Source: an uncultured Coriobacteriaceae bacterium
GTDB taxonomy: Bacteria; Actinomycetota; Coriobacteriia; Coriobacteriales; Eggerthellaceae
Direction: 5' to 3'
NCBI GenBank assembly: GCA_900552585.1
Contig: USAB01000050.1
Coordinates: 1 to 12,293, forward strand
Length of the DNA: 12,293 nt
The translations under genes and the position numbers were made by a program. Below are positions 1 through 6,859 of the stretch, piece after piece. How positions within the stretch are numbered: the stretch's first letter is position 1; the number at the start of each line of letters is the position of its first letter. The notes below the pieces were generated by a model, which was given only the letters and a program-made list of their open reading frames with translations, was not told where the DNA came from and made no database searches.

Positions 1-562
1 CCCGCAGGGCATCGAGCACCATCTCATGGTCGCCGGAGGCGCTCTCCTGCTGCACCCGGGTGTGGCTGGCCAGCAGATAGTTGGCCACAATGAACTGGCC
101 CTGGATCCGGTCATAGACCTCGCTGAGACACCGGTTCCCGGCCTGCTCCACCAACACCCGGTGGAAGTCCAGGTCCGTGCGGCGGGCACTGACCACATCG
201 TCCGTTTCGTTGGAGAGGATGCACTCCCTGGCCAGACGGTCCAGCGTCTGATAGTCCACCGGCAGCGCCTTGCGCTGAATGTCCGTCAGTGCCTGATGCT
301 CCAGCAGAAGGCGAATCTCAATGATGTCGCACACTTCCTTCTCGCTGAAGGTCGGCACGGAGAAATGTCCCTTGCTGGAAAACACCACCATGCCCTGGGT
401 ATGCATCCGCTTCAGAGCCTGCTGCACCGGCGTCCGGCTGACGCCGTAGCGCTCGGCCAGCTCGTCCAGGTTCAGGGCCTGGCCCGGTAACCAGTTTCCC
501 CGCAGGATCTCCTCCAGAAATGCCTCGTGGATCGTCACGTCCAGGTTCTTCTTCAGCGCCAT
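1..562 (-). CDS. GntR-family transcriptional regulator, FCD subfamily (3' end cut off by window edge)
   Basis: The minus strand is open from an ATG at 562 to base 1 (187 codons, no stop), starting MALKKNLDVTIHEAFLEEIL. Residues 1-70 carry the winged helix-turn-helix of GntR regulators, with ELAERYGVSRTPVQQALKRM as recognition region. From about residue 80 follows the all-helical FCD ligand domain (EKEVCDIIEIRLLLE); TDLDFHRVLVEQAGN holds the Asp and His that bind metal or carboxylate effectors in this family. FCD regulators are usually 210-240 residues, so about 30-50 are missing beyond the edge, including the last His ligands. An in-frame ATG four codons upstream (574) is an alternative start. 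The 562 start has GGTGA five bases before it, while an AAGGA lies three bases before the 574 start. In family terms it is a DNA-binding repressor or activator answering to a small carboxylic acid or sugar acid; its target cannot be read here. Its promoter is at 611-639. Confidence 0.9.
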   Translation of the reverse strand, partial: MALKKNLDVTIHEAFLEEILRGNWLPGQALNLDELAERYGVSRTPVQQALKRMHTQGMVVFSSKGHFSVPTFSEKEVCDIIEIRLLLEHQALTDIQRKALPVDYQTLDRLARECILSNETDDVVSARRTDLDFHRVLVEQAGNRCLSEVYDRIQGQFIVANYLLASHTRVQQESASGDHEMVLDALR

Positions 563-610
563 ATAATTCACCATTCATCCTTGTTTTTTGTCTCTCTGCT
601 TTACATGCCT

Positions 611-639
611 ATCATACAGCCTTTTTCTGTAAAAAGCAA
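611..639 (-). promoter_or_regulatory. Predicted sigma-A promoter of the GntR regulator
   Basis: On the minus strand TTGCTT (639-634) is followed, after 17 bases, by TATGAT (616-611). The -10 box matches the consensus at five of six bases and the surroundings are AT-rich. Transcription would begin near 604, leaving a leader of about 30-40 bases before the regulator start. I see no obvious inverted repeat that would mark an autoregulatory operator. Confidence 0.5.
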
Positions 640-711
640 TACACAAAGCCTATAATTTAATTTTTAATTTTTTATTAGAAATGTAAAAAGGGAGTCAGTG
701 AAAGTCCTTGC

Positions 712-746
712 AAAATCCCCGCCTCAGTAGATGAGGCGGGGATTTT
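712..746 (-). terminator. Perfect 15-bp hairpin, terminator behind the penicillin-binding protein gene
   Basis: AAAATCCCCGCCTCA (712-726), loop GTAGA, and TGAGGCGGGGATTTT (732-746) pair without mismatch. It starts 17 bases past the stop codon of the gene at 763-3294, and in that direction the stem ends in TTTT. The outer A:T pairs also give a short T run on the other strand, so it could act both ways, but no convergent gene lies on the plus strand to the left. The U tract is short, so termination is likely but its efficiency is uncertain. Confidence 0.8.
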
Positions 747-762
747 GGGAAAAATCTTGGGC

Positions 763-3294
763 TTACGGCAGGAGCTTGTCCCACCAATCCGACCAGGAGC
801 CGAAGCGGGTGTCGTCGTCATCGTCGTCATCGCCAGGGATGATGGGGAAGATAGAGGGCTTCTTGTTGTGCACCGGGCACAACTCGCCCTCCTCCTTGCC
901 GGTGAGGGTCTGGAGCAGGTACTCGTCGTCCTGGGCCTTGATGTCCTTGATGATCTCACGGGGCCAATCCAGGGCGGCGATCTCCACCACGCTGCTGGCA
1001 GGGCAGTATTCCGTGGCCAGGTGCTTGCCGTCCTTGCAGTAGCGCACCATCTTGTGGACGTTGCAGCTTTGGGTGGGGGCGGTGTCTGCCGCCACGGTGA
1101 CGGTGGTGACGCGATTGCCCCGCAGATCGTGGGTGCAGGCGTCGGTGGCCAGCAGGCCGCTGTCCTGGCAGACGGTGACCTGGACCAGGCCGGAGCAGCT
1201 GTTGAAGTCCTTGTTCTCCAGGCCATCGTGGATGCGGCGCATGACCTCACGCCACAGCACGGCGGAGGGGTTGCCCAGGGACTCGGAGAACCGCTCGTTG
1301 GACTTGTAGCCCGTCCAGACGGCGGCGCTGTAATACGGGGAGAAGCCCGCGAAGTAACGGTCGCGGTTTTCGTCGGTGGTACCGGTCTTGCCGGCGATGG
1401 TCATGCCGGAGAACCGGGCCTCGCCGCCGGTGCCACTGGTGATGACGCTCTTGAGGGTCTGGCGGATGATATAGGCGGTGGTGGCCTTCATGGCCACGTT
1501 GGACTCCTTGTTGTTCTCGCAGACCAGGTTGCCCTGGGAGTCCTCCACCCGATAGAAGGTCCGGGGCGGGGTGTACACGCCGTCGTTGACGAAGGCGCCG
1601 TAGGCCGCCGCCATCTCCTCGGTGGTGACGCCACGGCTGAGGCCGCCCAGGGCCAGGGCGCCGTATTCATAGCCGCCCAGGCCCATGTTGCCGGATTGCT
1701 GGCTGTCGGCCTGGGTCAGGGTGGTGAAGCCCAGCTTCTCCACCATGAAGGTGTAGGACTGATAGGTGCCCAGCTCCTCCACCGTGCGCACGGCGCAGGT
1801 GTTCAGAGAGCGGACCAGGGCGGTATAGAAGGAGGTCAGGCCCCGGAAGCCGCTGCCGGAGTTGGAGGGCCATGCGCCGTAGCCGGGCAGGTCCCGGACG
1901 GGATAGTCGTCGATGGCGGAGGCGGCGGTGATGGTGCCGTTATCCAGAGCCGGGGCGTACACGGACACGGGCTTGGTGGCAGAACCCGGCTGACGGGCCG
2001 ACGTGGCCCAGTTCCAGCCCCGGTCCACCTCCTTGGCGCCGGTGCCGCCCACCATGGCCACCACGTCCCCGGTGTAGGGGTCCACAATGGTGATGGCCGC
2101 CTGGAGCGGCTCGCCCTTGGAGTCGGTGTAGTTTGCATAGTTGGTGTTTTCAAACACGGACTCCGCAATATCCTGAATCTTGGGGTTCTGGGTGGTATAG
2201 ATCTTGTAGCCGCCGTTATAGACCTTGCTGACGGCCTTTTCAAAGGCGGTGCGGACATAGCCGTCGGCATCCGCGGGGTCGTCGGTCAGGCCAAAGACCT
2301 CCACAAACTTCTCGGCCACATCGGTGATGACCTCGTCGGTGAAGTAGGAGTTGTTGGCGGTGCTGACCACGGCGGGCTTTTTGTCCTCCTCCCGGGGCCC
2401 CACATAGTTGCCCAGGTTGGTGTAGCCGTTGGTGAATACCACCTCCTCGGCTTTGGCGGCGTCATAGGTGGCCTGGTCGATCTTTTCCTGGGCCAGCATG
2501 GCGTCCAGCACGTCCAGCTGCCGGTTGCGGTTCTGCTCCCGGGTCCAGTCGCTGCGCAGGGGGTCATACTGGGAGGGGTTGTTGGTGATGCTGATGAGAC
2601 ACGCGCACTCAGCCAGGGTCAGCTCGGACACGTCCTTGTGGAAGTATGTCCGGGAGGCGGTCTGCACACCGTAGCACTGGTTGCCCAGGTAGATGGTGTT
2701 CAGGTACATCTCCAGAATCTCGTCCTTGGAATAGTCCTTTTCCAGGGCCAGAGCCCGGTACACCTCCGTCACCTTGCGCTTGACGGTGTTCTCGTTGTTG
2801 CCGGTGACGTTCTTGATGAGCTGCTGGGTGATGGTGGAGCCGCCCTGGGTGTTGCCCTTGGTAAGGGTCCGGAACACGGCCCGGACGGTGCCGTGCCAGT
2901 CCACGCCGTGGTGGCTCTCGAAGCGCTTGTCCTCGATGGCGATGGTGGCCTCGCGGAGGTTCTTGGGGATGGAATCAAAATCCACCCAGATGCGGTTTTC
3001 GTCGCCGAACAGGGTCTGGTACATGACCAGCTCCTTGGTATCCGGATCCTGATAGTACAGCTCCGTGGACACCTTCTGGTCGTACTCGGACATGTCCACC
3101 TCCACATGCCCCTTCAGGGACGTGTTGACGTAGGTCATGAAGATCCCCACGAAGATGGCGGAGGTCAGCACGGTGACCAGGAGGATGGTACCAAGGACGA
3201 TGCCGATGGTCTGCCCCACACGGCGGCCCTTTCCGGACTTTTTCCCTGTTTTGGCGCTCTGCTCTGTCTTTTTCGGCTGGTTGTCTTTGTTCAT
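763..3294 (-). CDS. Class A penicillin-binding protein (bifunctional peptidoglycan glycosyltransferase/transpeptidase, PBP1A type)
   Basis: An 843-residue cell-wall synthase that polymerises lipid II into glycan strands and cross-links the stem peptides outside the membrane. Residues 1-26 are a basic cytoplasmic tail and about 28-54 form the single membrane anchor. The GT51 domain follows (about 95-270): catalytic Glu121 in EDKRFESHHGVD, then GGSTITQQLIKN (151-162). The transpeptidase domain (about 395-690) has its three signatures: SATK with nucleophile Ser438, SLN at 496-498, and KTGT at 636-639. All key residues are present, so it should be active and penicillin-sensitive. The tail after 695 has seven cysteines (700, 709, 720, 744, 753, 764, 806), a run of seven Asp (822-828) and a Trp-rich end. 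AAGGAAGG lies 10 bases before the ATG. It is a single-gene unit between its own putative promoter and the hairpin at 712-746. Length and domain order are normal for Firmicutes. Confidence 0.97.
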   Translation of the reverse strand: MNKDNQPKKTEQSAKTGKKSGKGRRVGQTIGIVLGTILLVTVLTSAIFVGIFMTYVNTSLKGHVEVDMSEYDQKVSTELYYQDPDTKELVMYQTLFGDENRIWVDFDSIPKNLREATIAIEDKRFESHHGVDWHGTVRAVFRTLTKGNTQGGSTITQQLIKNVTGNNENTVKRKVTEVYRALALEKDYSKDEILEMYLNTIYLGNQCYGVQTASRTYFHKDVSELTLAECACLISITNNPSQYDPLRSDWTREQNRNRQLDVLDAMLAQEKIDQATYDAAKAEEVVFTNGYTNLGNYVGPREEDKKPAVVSTANNSYFTDEVITDVAEKFVEVFGLTDDPADADGYVRTAFEKAVSKVYNGGYKIYTTQNPKIQDIAESVFENTNYANYTDSKGEPLQAAITIVDPYTGDVVAMVGGTGAKEVDRGWNWATSARQPGSATKPVSVYAPALDNGTITAASAIDDYPVRDLPGYGAWPSNSGSGFRGLTSFYTALVRSLNTCAVRTVEELGTYQSYTFMVEKLGFTTLTQADSQQSGNMGLGGYEYGALALGGLSRGVTTEEMAAAYGAFVNDGVYTPPRTFYRVEDSQGNLVCENNKESNVAMKATTAYIIRQTLKSVITSGTGGEARFSGMTIAGKTGTTDENRDRYFAGFSPYYSAAVWTGYKSNERFSESLGNPSAVLWREVMRRIHDGLENKDFNSCSGLVQVTVCQDSGLLATDACTHDLRGNRVTTVTVAADTAPTQSCNVHKMVRYCKDGKHLATEYCPASSVVEIAALDWPREIIKDIKAQDDEYLLQTLTGKEEGELCPVHNKKPSIFPIIPGDDDDDDDTRFGSWSDWWDKLLP

Positions 3295-3373
3295 AGACAG
3301 GGCACCTTCCTTTCTCTGTTACTGGTGTATGCGCCGCACCGATCGCGGCATGGATGAGAAAACATTCTATTCC

Positions 3374-3404
3374 ATAATAAAAACCATTGTACCATACCTG
3401 TCAA
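3374..3404 (-). promoter_or_regulatory. Putative promoter of the penicillin-binding protein gene
   Basis: On the minus strand a perfect TTGACA (3404-3399) lies 19 bases before TATTAT (3379-3374); shifting the -10 by one gives TTATTA at 18 bases. A second -10-like TACAAT (3391-3386) overlaps the spacer but lacks a good -35. The long spacer makes the exact box assignment uncertain. Placement about 80-110 bases upstream of the start codon fits. Confidence 0.4.
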
Positions 3405-3547
3405 CTGCTGAAAATTGTCATTTGATAAAAATTTCGAATTATTACATAGATTTTACGCGGAAAAACCGAAAAAATCCTCCTGTTCTCTCACCATATGGCC
3501 GCAAATTCACCTCTCCGTTCCCTCCAACCCCCTCCCCCGGCGGACTC

Positions 3548-3576
3548 TTGACGGATCCCCTCCCCTGTCGTATAAT
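3548..3576 (+). promoter_or_regulatory. Near-consensus sigma-A promoter of the DUF1275 gene
   Basis: TTGACG (3548-3553) and a perfect TATAAT (3571-3576) are separated by exactly 17 bases. Predicted transcription start is near 3583. A small hairpin, GGCCGCC (3582-3588), loop GAAG, GGCGGTC (3593-3599) with one G:U pair, would form the very 5' end of the mRNA and could stabilise it. The leader to the chosen start is about 40 bases. The position supports a start codon downstream of 3600 for the following gene. Confidence 0.75.
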
Positions 3577-3625
3577 CAGTGGGCCGCCGAAGGGCGGTCA
3601 ATTCTCAGAAAGCCTGGTGCAAGCT

Positions 3626-4303
3626 GTGTTTATCCATCGACTGCGGGGCCAGATGTCCGAATCCATGCTGACAGCCTCCTTCATCATCGTATCCGGCGGC
3701 CTTCAGGACGCCTATACCTATCTCTGCCGGGGCGGCGTTTTTGCCAACGCCCAGACCGGCAACATTGTGCTGTTCAGCGCCTATCTGTTTGAGGGGGCCT
3801 GGGACCACTGCCTGCGGTATCTGATCCCCGTTCTGTCCTTTATGGCGGGAATTTTCGCGGCGGAATGCATCCACCGCCGCTTCAAGCACATGGAAAAGGT
3901 CCACTGGCGTCAGCTGATTATCCTGGCGGAGATCGCCGTGCTGTTTGCGGTGGGCTTTATGCCCCAGTCACTGAACACTGTGGCCAACTCCCTGGTGTCC
4001 TTCTCCTGCGCCATGCAGCTGCAGACCTTCCGCAAGGTCCGTGGCCACGCCTACGCCAGCACCATGTGCATCGGCAACATGCGCAGCGGCACAGAGGCCC
4101 TGTGTGCCTATTTCCACACCCATGAGCCGGAGGCCCTGCGCAATGCCCTGACATATTTCGGCGTCATCGGCCTGTTCGCCCTGGGTGCCGGTCTGGGAGC
4201 CCTGCTGACCGGCGCATCCGCCGTCCGGGGAATCTGGGTGTCCTGCGCCCTGCTGACCGTCAGCTTCCTGGTCATGTTCATTCACGAGGAGCGCCGGGCC
4301 TGA
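3626..4303 (+). CDS. YoaK/DUF1275 family multi-pass membrane protein
   Basis: About 225 residues, the usual size of this family, which forms small integral membrane proteins resembling half of a major-facilitator permease. Substrate and function are unknown in general, so none is claimed. The N-terminal family signature is clear: QMSES, then GGLQDAYTYLCRGGVFANAQ followed by TGNIVLF (about residues 24-50). Five to six hydrophobic segments follow, including ones near 15-30, 62-82, 95-115, 165-185 and 190-215. The start is uncertain. As I recall, relatives carry several residues before QMSES, so I prefer GTG at 3626, which has GGTG six bases upstream; GTG at 3617 and ATG at 3653 are alternatives. 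It is monocistronic, with a strong promoter at 3548-3576. It converges with the leftward gene ending at 4377, sharing the hairpin at 4327-4353. Codon use matches the PBP gene. Confidence 0.88.
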   Translation: MFIHRLRGQMSESMLTASFIIVSGGLQDAYTYLCRGGVFANAQTGNIVLFSAYLFEGAWDHCLRYLIPVLSFMAGIFAAECIHRRFKHMEKVHWRQLIILAEIAVLFAVGFMPQSLNTVANSLVSFSCAMQLQTFRKVRGHAYASTMCIGNMRSGTEALCAYFHTHEPEALRNALTYFGVIGLFALGAGLGALLTGASAVRGIWVSCALLTVSFLVMFIHEERRA

Positions 4304-4326
4304 GCATCCGCTCATCGTATAAATAT

Positions 4327-4353
4327 ATCCCCCGGCGCATTGCGCCGGGGGAT
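4327..4353. terminator. Bidirectional hairpin terminator between convergent genes
   Basis: ATCCCCCGGCGC (4327-4338) pairs with GCGCCGGGGGAT (4342-4353): 12 perfect base pairs around a three-base loop. It lies 23 bases after the DUF1275 stop and 23 bases after the stop of the leftward ABC gene. For leftward transcripts the stem is followed by ATATTTATA, for rightward ones by only scattered T, so it probably works better on the minus strand. Confidence 0.7.
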
Positions 4354-4376
4354 GCCTGTTCTATAGCCTTATTTAC

Positions 4377-6587
4377 TTACCACTCCAGGTTCTTTCCGGT
4401 CTCCTTGTCGAAAACGTGGGCCACGTTGCCGCCGAAGATCATGTTGACCTCGCTGCCCATGGGGAAGTGGGCGGCGTTGCCGTTGGTGGGGACGATGACC
4501 ACCACATCATGGCCGTGGGTGGAGATATGCAGATGCACAGAGGAGCCCATCAGCTCACTGACATCCACGGTACCCTTGACGCCGTCGGCGCAGAGCATGA
4601 TGTGATCGGGGCGAACGCCCAGCGTCACGTCCTGTTCCGGTACATTTTTAGCGCTGAGCCGGCCCCGCTTATCCTCGGCCAGTTCCACGTTGATGCCGTC
4701 GATAGCCACGGCGTATTTGCCGTCGCTGTTCTTCACCAGCTTCGCGTCAAAGAAGTTCATCTGGGGCGTGCCGATAAAGCCGGCCACGAACAGATTGGCC
4801 GGGTGGTCAAAGACCTCCTGGGGCGTGCCGATCTGCTGGATGAAGCCGTCCTTCATGATGACGATCCGGTCGCCCAGGGTCATGGCCTCGGTCTGGTCAT
4901 GGGTGACGTAGATAAACGTGGTGTTGATCCGCTGGCGCAGCTTGATGATCTCGGCGCGCATCTGGTTGCGCAGCTTCGCGTCGAGGTTGGAAAGCGGTTC
5001 ATCCAGCAGCATGACCTTCGGGTTGGTAACGATGGCGCGCGCCAGCGCGATGCGCTGCGCCTGCCCGCCGGAAAGGCCGCGCCCGCCGTCGCCGATGACC
5101 GTGTCCAGGCCCTGCGGCAGCTGGTCCACCAGCGGCTGCAGCCCGACGGCGTCTACGGCGCGTTGCACGGCCGCATCGTCTGCCGCGGGCGTGTAGAAGC
5201 ACACGTTCGCGCGCAGGGTGTCGTGGAACAGGTACGGGTCCTGGGGGATGTAGAGTACCTGGCGCTGCCAGTCCGACCGCTGCAGGCCGGTCACGTCCGT
5301 GCCGTCCACGCGCACCGTGCCCGCATCGGGTACGTTGAAGCCGCCCAGCAGCCCGGCCAGCGTGGACTTGCCGGACCCGCTGATGCCCACGATGCCGATG
5401 CTCTCGAAGCCCTGCACGTCCAGCGTGATGCGGGAGAGCGCAGGGCGGTCCGCGCCGGGGTAGGCGAACGAGACGTCATGGAGCGAAAGCCGCGATGCCG
5501 GCGTCCACGTGCCGATGACACTGTTGCCTGACCCTGCGGCGGACGCGCTCGCCGACGCCCCGCCTGCAGCGGCCGCTTCCTGCGGAGCGGCGGGGCCTTC
5601 CGTGCATTCGCCTGCCTGTTCGCGCGCTCCGCCTGGGCACTGCTGCGCCTCTTCGATGAGCTGCTGCATGTGTGCCAGGGCGTTCTTGCCGTCCAGCGAC
5701 GCATGGAAGTCGGAGGCGAAGTCGCGGATGGGGCGGAAGTATTCGGGCGCCAGCACCAGCACGGCCAGCGCCGGCAGCAGCGCCATGGAGCCGTCCATGA
5801 GGCGCAGGCCCAGCATGACGGCCACGGCGCCCACGCCCACGGTGGCGATGAGGTCCAGCACGCCGCCGGACAGAGTCGCCACGCGCAGCGTCTCCATGGT
5901 AGCTGTGCGGAAACGTTCGCTGACCTGGAATATCTGCGCTGCGTGCTTCTTTGCGGCCCCGAACGCGCGCAGCGTGTCCAGGCCGCGCAGCGTGTCGATG
6001 AAGTGGTTTGACATAGCCTGGTACGACGCGAACTGCCGCTCGGCGCGTCGCTTCGCGGCATTGCCCAGCAGCACCATGTAGAACACGATGACGGGGTACA
6101 GCACCAGTAGGATGATGCCCGACACGATATCCTGCGTGAACACGGCAATCAGCAGCAGCGTGGGGATCGCGGCCAGATGCGTCATCTTCGGCAGCATGGC
6201 CTTCAGGTAATCGCGCACCTGGTCGGCGCCCTCTAGCGCGGCGGCGGCAACGCTTGCCGTGCCGTGGTCGCGCACAATCTGCGCATGCGTGGCGAACACG
6301 CTTTCCAACAGCTTGCCGCGCAGGGCATCGGCCTGCGCATCCGCGTACGATCCCATGAAGCGGTCTTCCAGGAACAGGAGCGCCTGGCCGGCGACGAAGC
6401 AGCAGAAGAACAGCGCGATGGCCGGGTATTGCGCCGCCAGCGCGCCGCCGTTCCACAGCGCCGTGATGGCGGAAGCCAGGGCTGCGGCCTGGCCGATAAT
6501 CAGGCCGGCGCGCACTATCGAGAGTGCGAGCAGCGCCGCAAGCACGCGGCGGATGCTGGGCAATGCGAAAAGCGCCTTGTCTACCAT
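4377..6587 (-). CDS. Chimeric ABC open frame: CydD-like exporter half joined to the C-terminal half of an MsmK/UgpC-type sugar-importer ATPase
   Basis: One 736-codon frame built from two proteins. Residues 1-310 are a CydD-like membrane domain (helices near 13-40, 54-73, 134-175 and 243-281), normally half of the CydDC exporter of cysteine/glutathione needed for cytochrome bd assembly. An Ala/Gly/Ser-rich linker (about 316-360) leads into the nucleotide-binding domain: Walker A GISGSGKST (401-409), Q-loop IPQDPYLF, signature LSGGQAQR (505-512). From about residue 515 it changes family: VMLLDEPLSNLDAKLRNQMR, H-loop THDQTEAMT, then the regulatory TOBE-type domain (about 600-736) of an importer ATPase that energises oligosaccharide or glycerol-phosphate uptake. 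In exporters of this type I would expect DEPT-type Walker B and no TOBE domain. The start has GGGAGG seven bases before the ATG. No permease, binding-protein or cydABC partner is nearby. I think this is an assembly join rather than a true fusion; the frame itself is certain. Confidence 0.9.
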   Translation of the reverse strand: MVDKALFALPSIRRVLAALLALSIVRAGLIIGQAAALASAITALWNGGALAAQYPAIALFFCCFVAGQALLFLEDRFMGSYADAQADALRGKLLESVFATHAQIVRDHGTASVAAAALEGADQVRDYLKAMLPKMTHLAAIPTLLLIAVFTQDIVSGIILLVLYPVIVFYMVLLGNAAKRRAERQFASYQAMSNHFIDTLRGLDTLRAFGAAKKHAAQIFQVSERFRTATMETLRVATLSGGVLDLIATVGVGAVAVMLGLRLMDGSMALLPALAVLVLAPEYFRPIRDFASDFHASLDGKNALAHMQQLIEEAQQCPGGAREQAGECTEGPAAPQEAAAAGGASASASAAGSGNSVIGTWTPASRLSLHDVSFAYPGADRPALSRITLDVQGFESIGIVGISGSGKSTLAGLLGGFNVPDAGTVRVDGTDVTGLQRSDWQRQVLYIPQDPYLFHDTLRANVCFYTPAADDAAVQRAVDAVGLQPLVDQLPQGLDTVIGDGGRGLSGGQAQRIALARAIVTNPKVMLLDEPLSNLDAKLRNQMRAEIIKLRQRINTTFIYVTHDQTEAMTLGDRIVIMKDGFIQQIGTPQEVFDHPANLFVAGFIGTPQMNFFDAKLVKNSDGKYAVAIDGINVELAEDKRGRLSAKNVPEQDVTLGVRPDHIMLCADGVKGTVDVSELMGSSVHLHISTHGHDVVVIVPTNGNAAHFPMGSEVNMIFGGNVAHVFDKETGKNLEW
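4960..5050. other. Probable chimera junction inside the ABC ATPase core
   Basis: Between the ABC signature and the D-loop the frame switches from CydD-like to MsmK-like protein. QRIALARA still fits CydD, whereas MsmK usually reads QRVALGRA. AIVTNPKVMLLDEPLSNLDA is MsmK-type. Codon style changes over the same stretch, from GCG/CGC-rich on the right to ACC/GGC/CTG-rich on the left. Codons up to about 4975 (CTCGACGCGAAGCTGCGC) still look like the right-hand genome, so a short piece of that genome's own importer gene may sit in between. Confidence 0.7.
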
Positions 6588-6652
6588 GCCCGACCTCCCG
6601 TTCTGTCGAGAACCTGTACGAATCTGCCGTGAACGTCGCTTGCCGTTCCTTG

Positions 6653-6658
6653 ATTCTA
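6653..6658 (-). promoter_or_regulatory. Possible -10 element upstream of the CydD-like gene
   Basis: TAGAAT on the minus strand (6658-6653), about 66 bases before the start codon, matches the -10 consensus at five of six bases. No good -35 box sits 16-18 bases upstream; a TTGCAC is present but only 12 bases away. The 272-base gap between the gltD stop and this gene otherwise holds only the hairpin at 6779-6808, which supports the CydD-like gene being a separate transcription unit. Confidence 0.3.
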
Positions 6659-6778
6659 TCTTAAATGTGAGTGCAACGATAGCATTACTTGCGAGTGAGC
6701 GCGGTGCGAACCGTCCGCATCTGCATCATCCGGCGTGGCGGTGAACGCATCGGCGCCGCTCGCTCTCCGTTAGACGAA

Positions 6779-6808
6779 GATGCCCCCGTCCTGAAGGGCG
6801 GGGGCATC
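6779..6808 (-). terminator. Hairpin terminator of the gltBD operon
   Basis: GATGCCCCCGTCC (6779-6791) pairs with GGGCGGGGGCATC (6796-6808) around a TGAA loop: 13 pairs, one of them G:U. It lies 51 bases past the gltD stop. In the operon's direction the stem is followed by TTCGTC, so the U tract is weak, as is common in high-GC genomes. Confidence 0.65.
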
Positions 6809-6859
6809 AAAGCGTCGCTCGGATTCGTGCTGCCCGGCGGGGCAGTTTACATACCGCGG

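Larger units (their letters stand above)
3295..3625. other. Divergent intergenic region between the PBP gene and the DUF1275 gene
   Basis: About 330 bases without a convincing gene. The left part (3340-3470) is AT-rich and holds the likely promoter of the leftward PBP gene. The stretch 3480-3545 is pyrimidine-rich on the plus strand. Bases 3548-3576 hold the strong promoter of the rightward gene. A frame on the plus strand stays open through the region in phase with the DUF1275 gene, but its product there resembles nothing and it runs across the promoter, so I treat it as non-coding. Confidence 0.7.

Noticed and set aside
26..490. Plus-strand 154-codon frame at the left edge
   Set aside because: Antisense shadow of the GntR/FCD gene, without a ribosome site or family resemblance.
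318..578. Minus-strand 86-codon frame starting at 578
   Set aside because: It overlaps the GntR/FCD regulator in a different phase and its product is low-complexity; the real frame begins at 562 or 574 and runs off the left edge.
745..3357. Plus-strand open frame of 870 codons opposite the penicillin-binding protein gene
   Set aside because: It is Gly/Val/His/Leu-rich with no recognisable domain, lies antisense to a clear PBP with all motifs, and is a by-product of GC-rich third codon positions.
3137..3625. Upstream extension of the DUF1275 frame into a 388-codon protein
   Set aside because: The extra N-terminal part overlaps the start of the PBP gene and crosses the promoter at 3548-3576, and the remaining 225 residues are the normal family length.
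4416..5531. Plus-strand 371-codon frame opposite the ABC gene
   Set aside because: His/Val/Ala/Arg-rich shadow with no domain; it would cross the suspected junction unchanged only because both ABC parts share the same phase bias.
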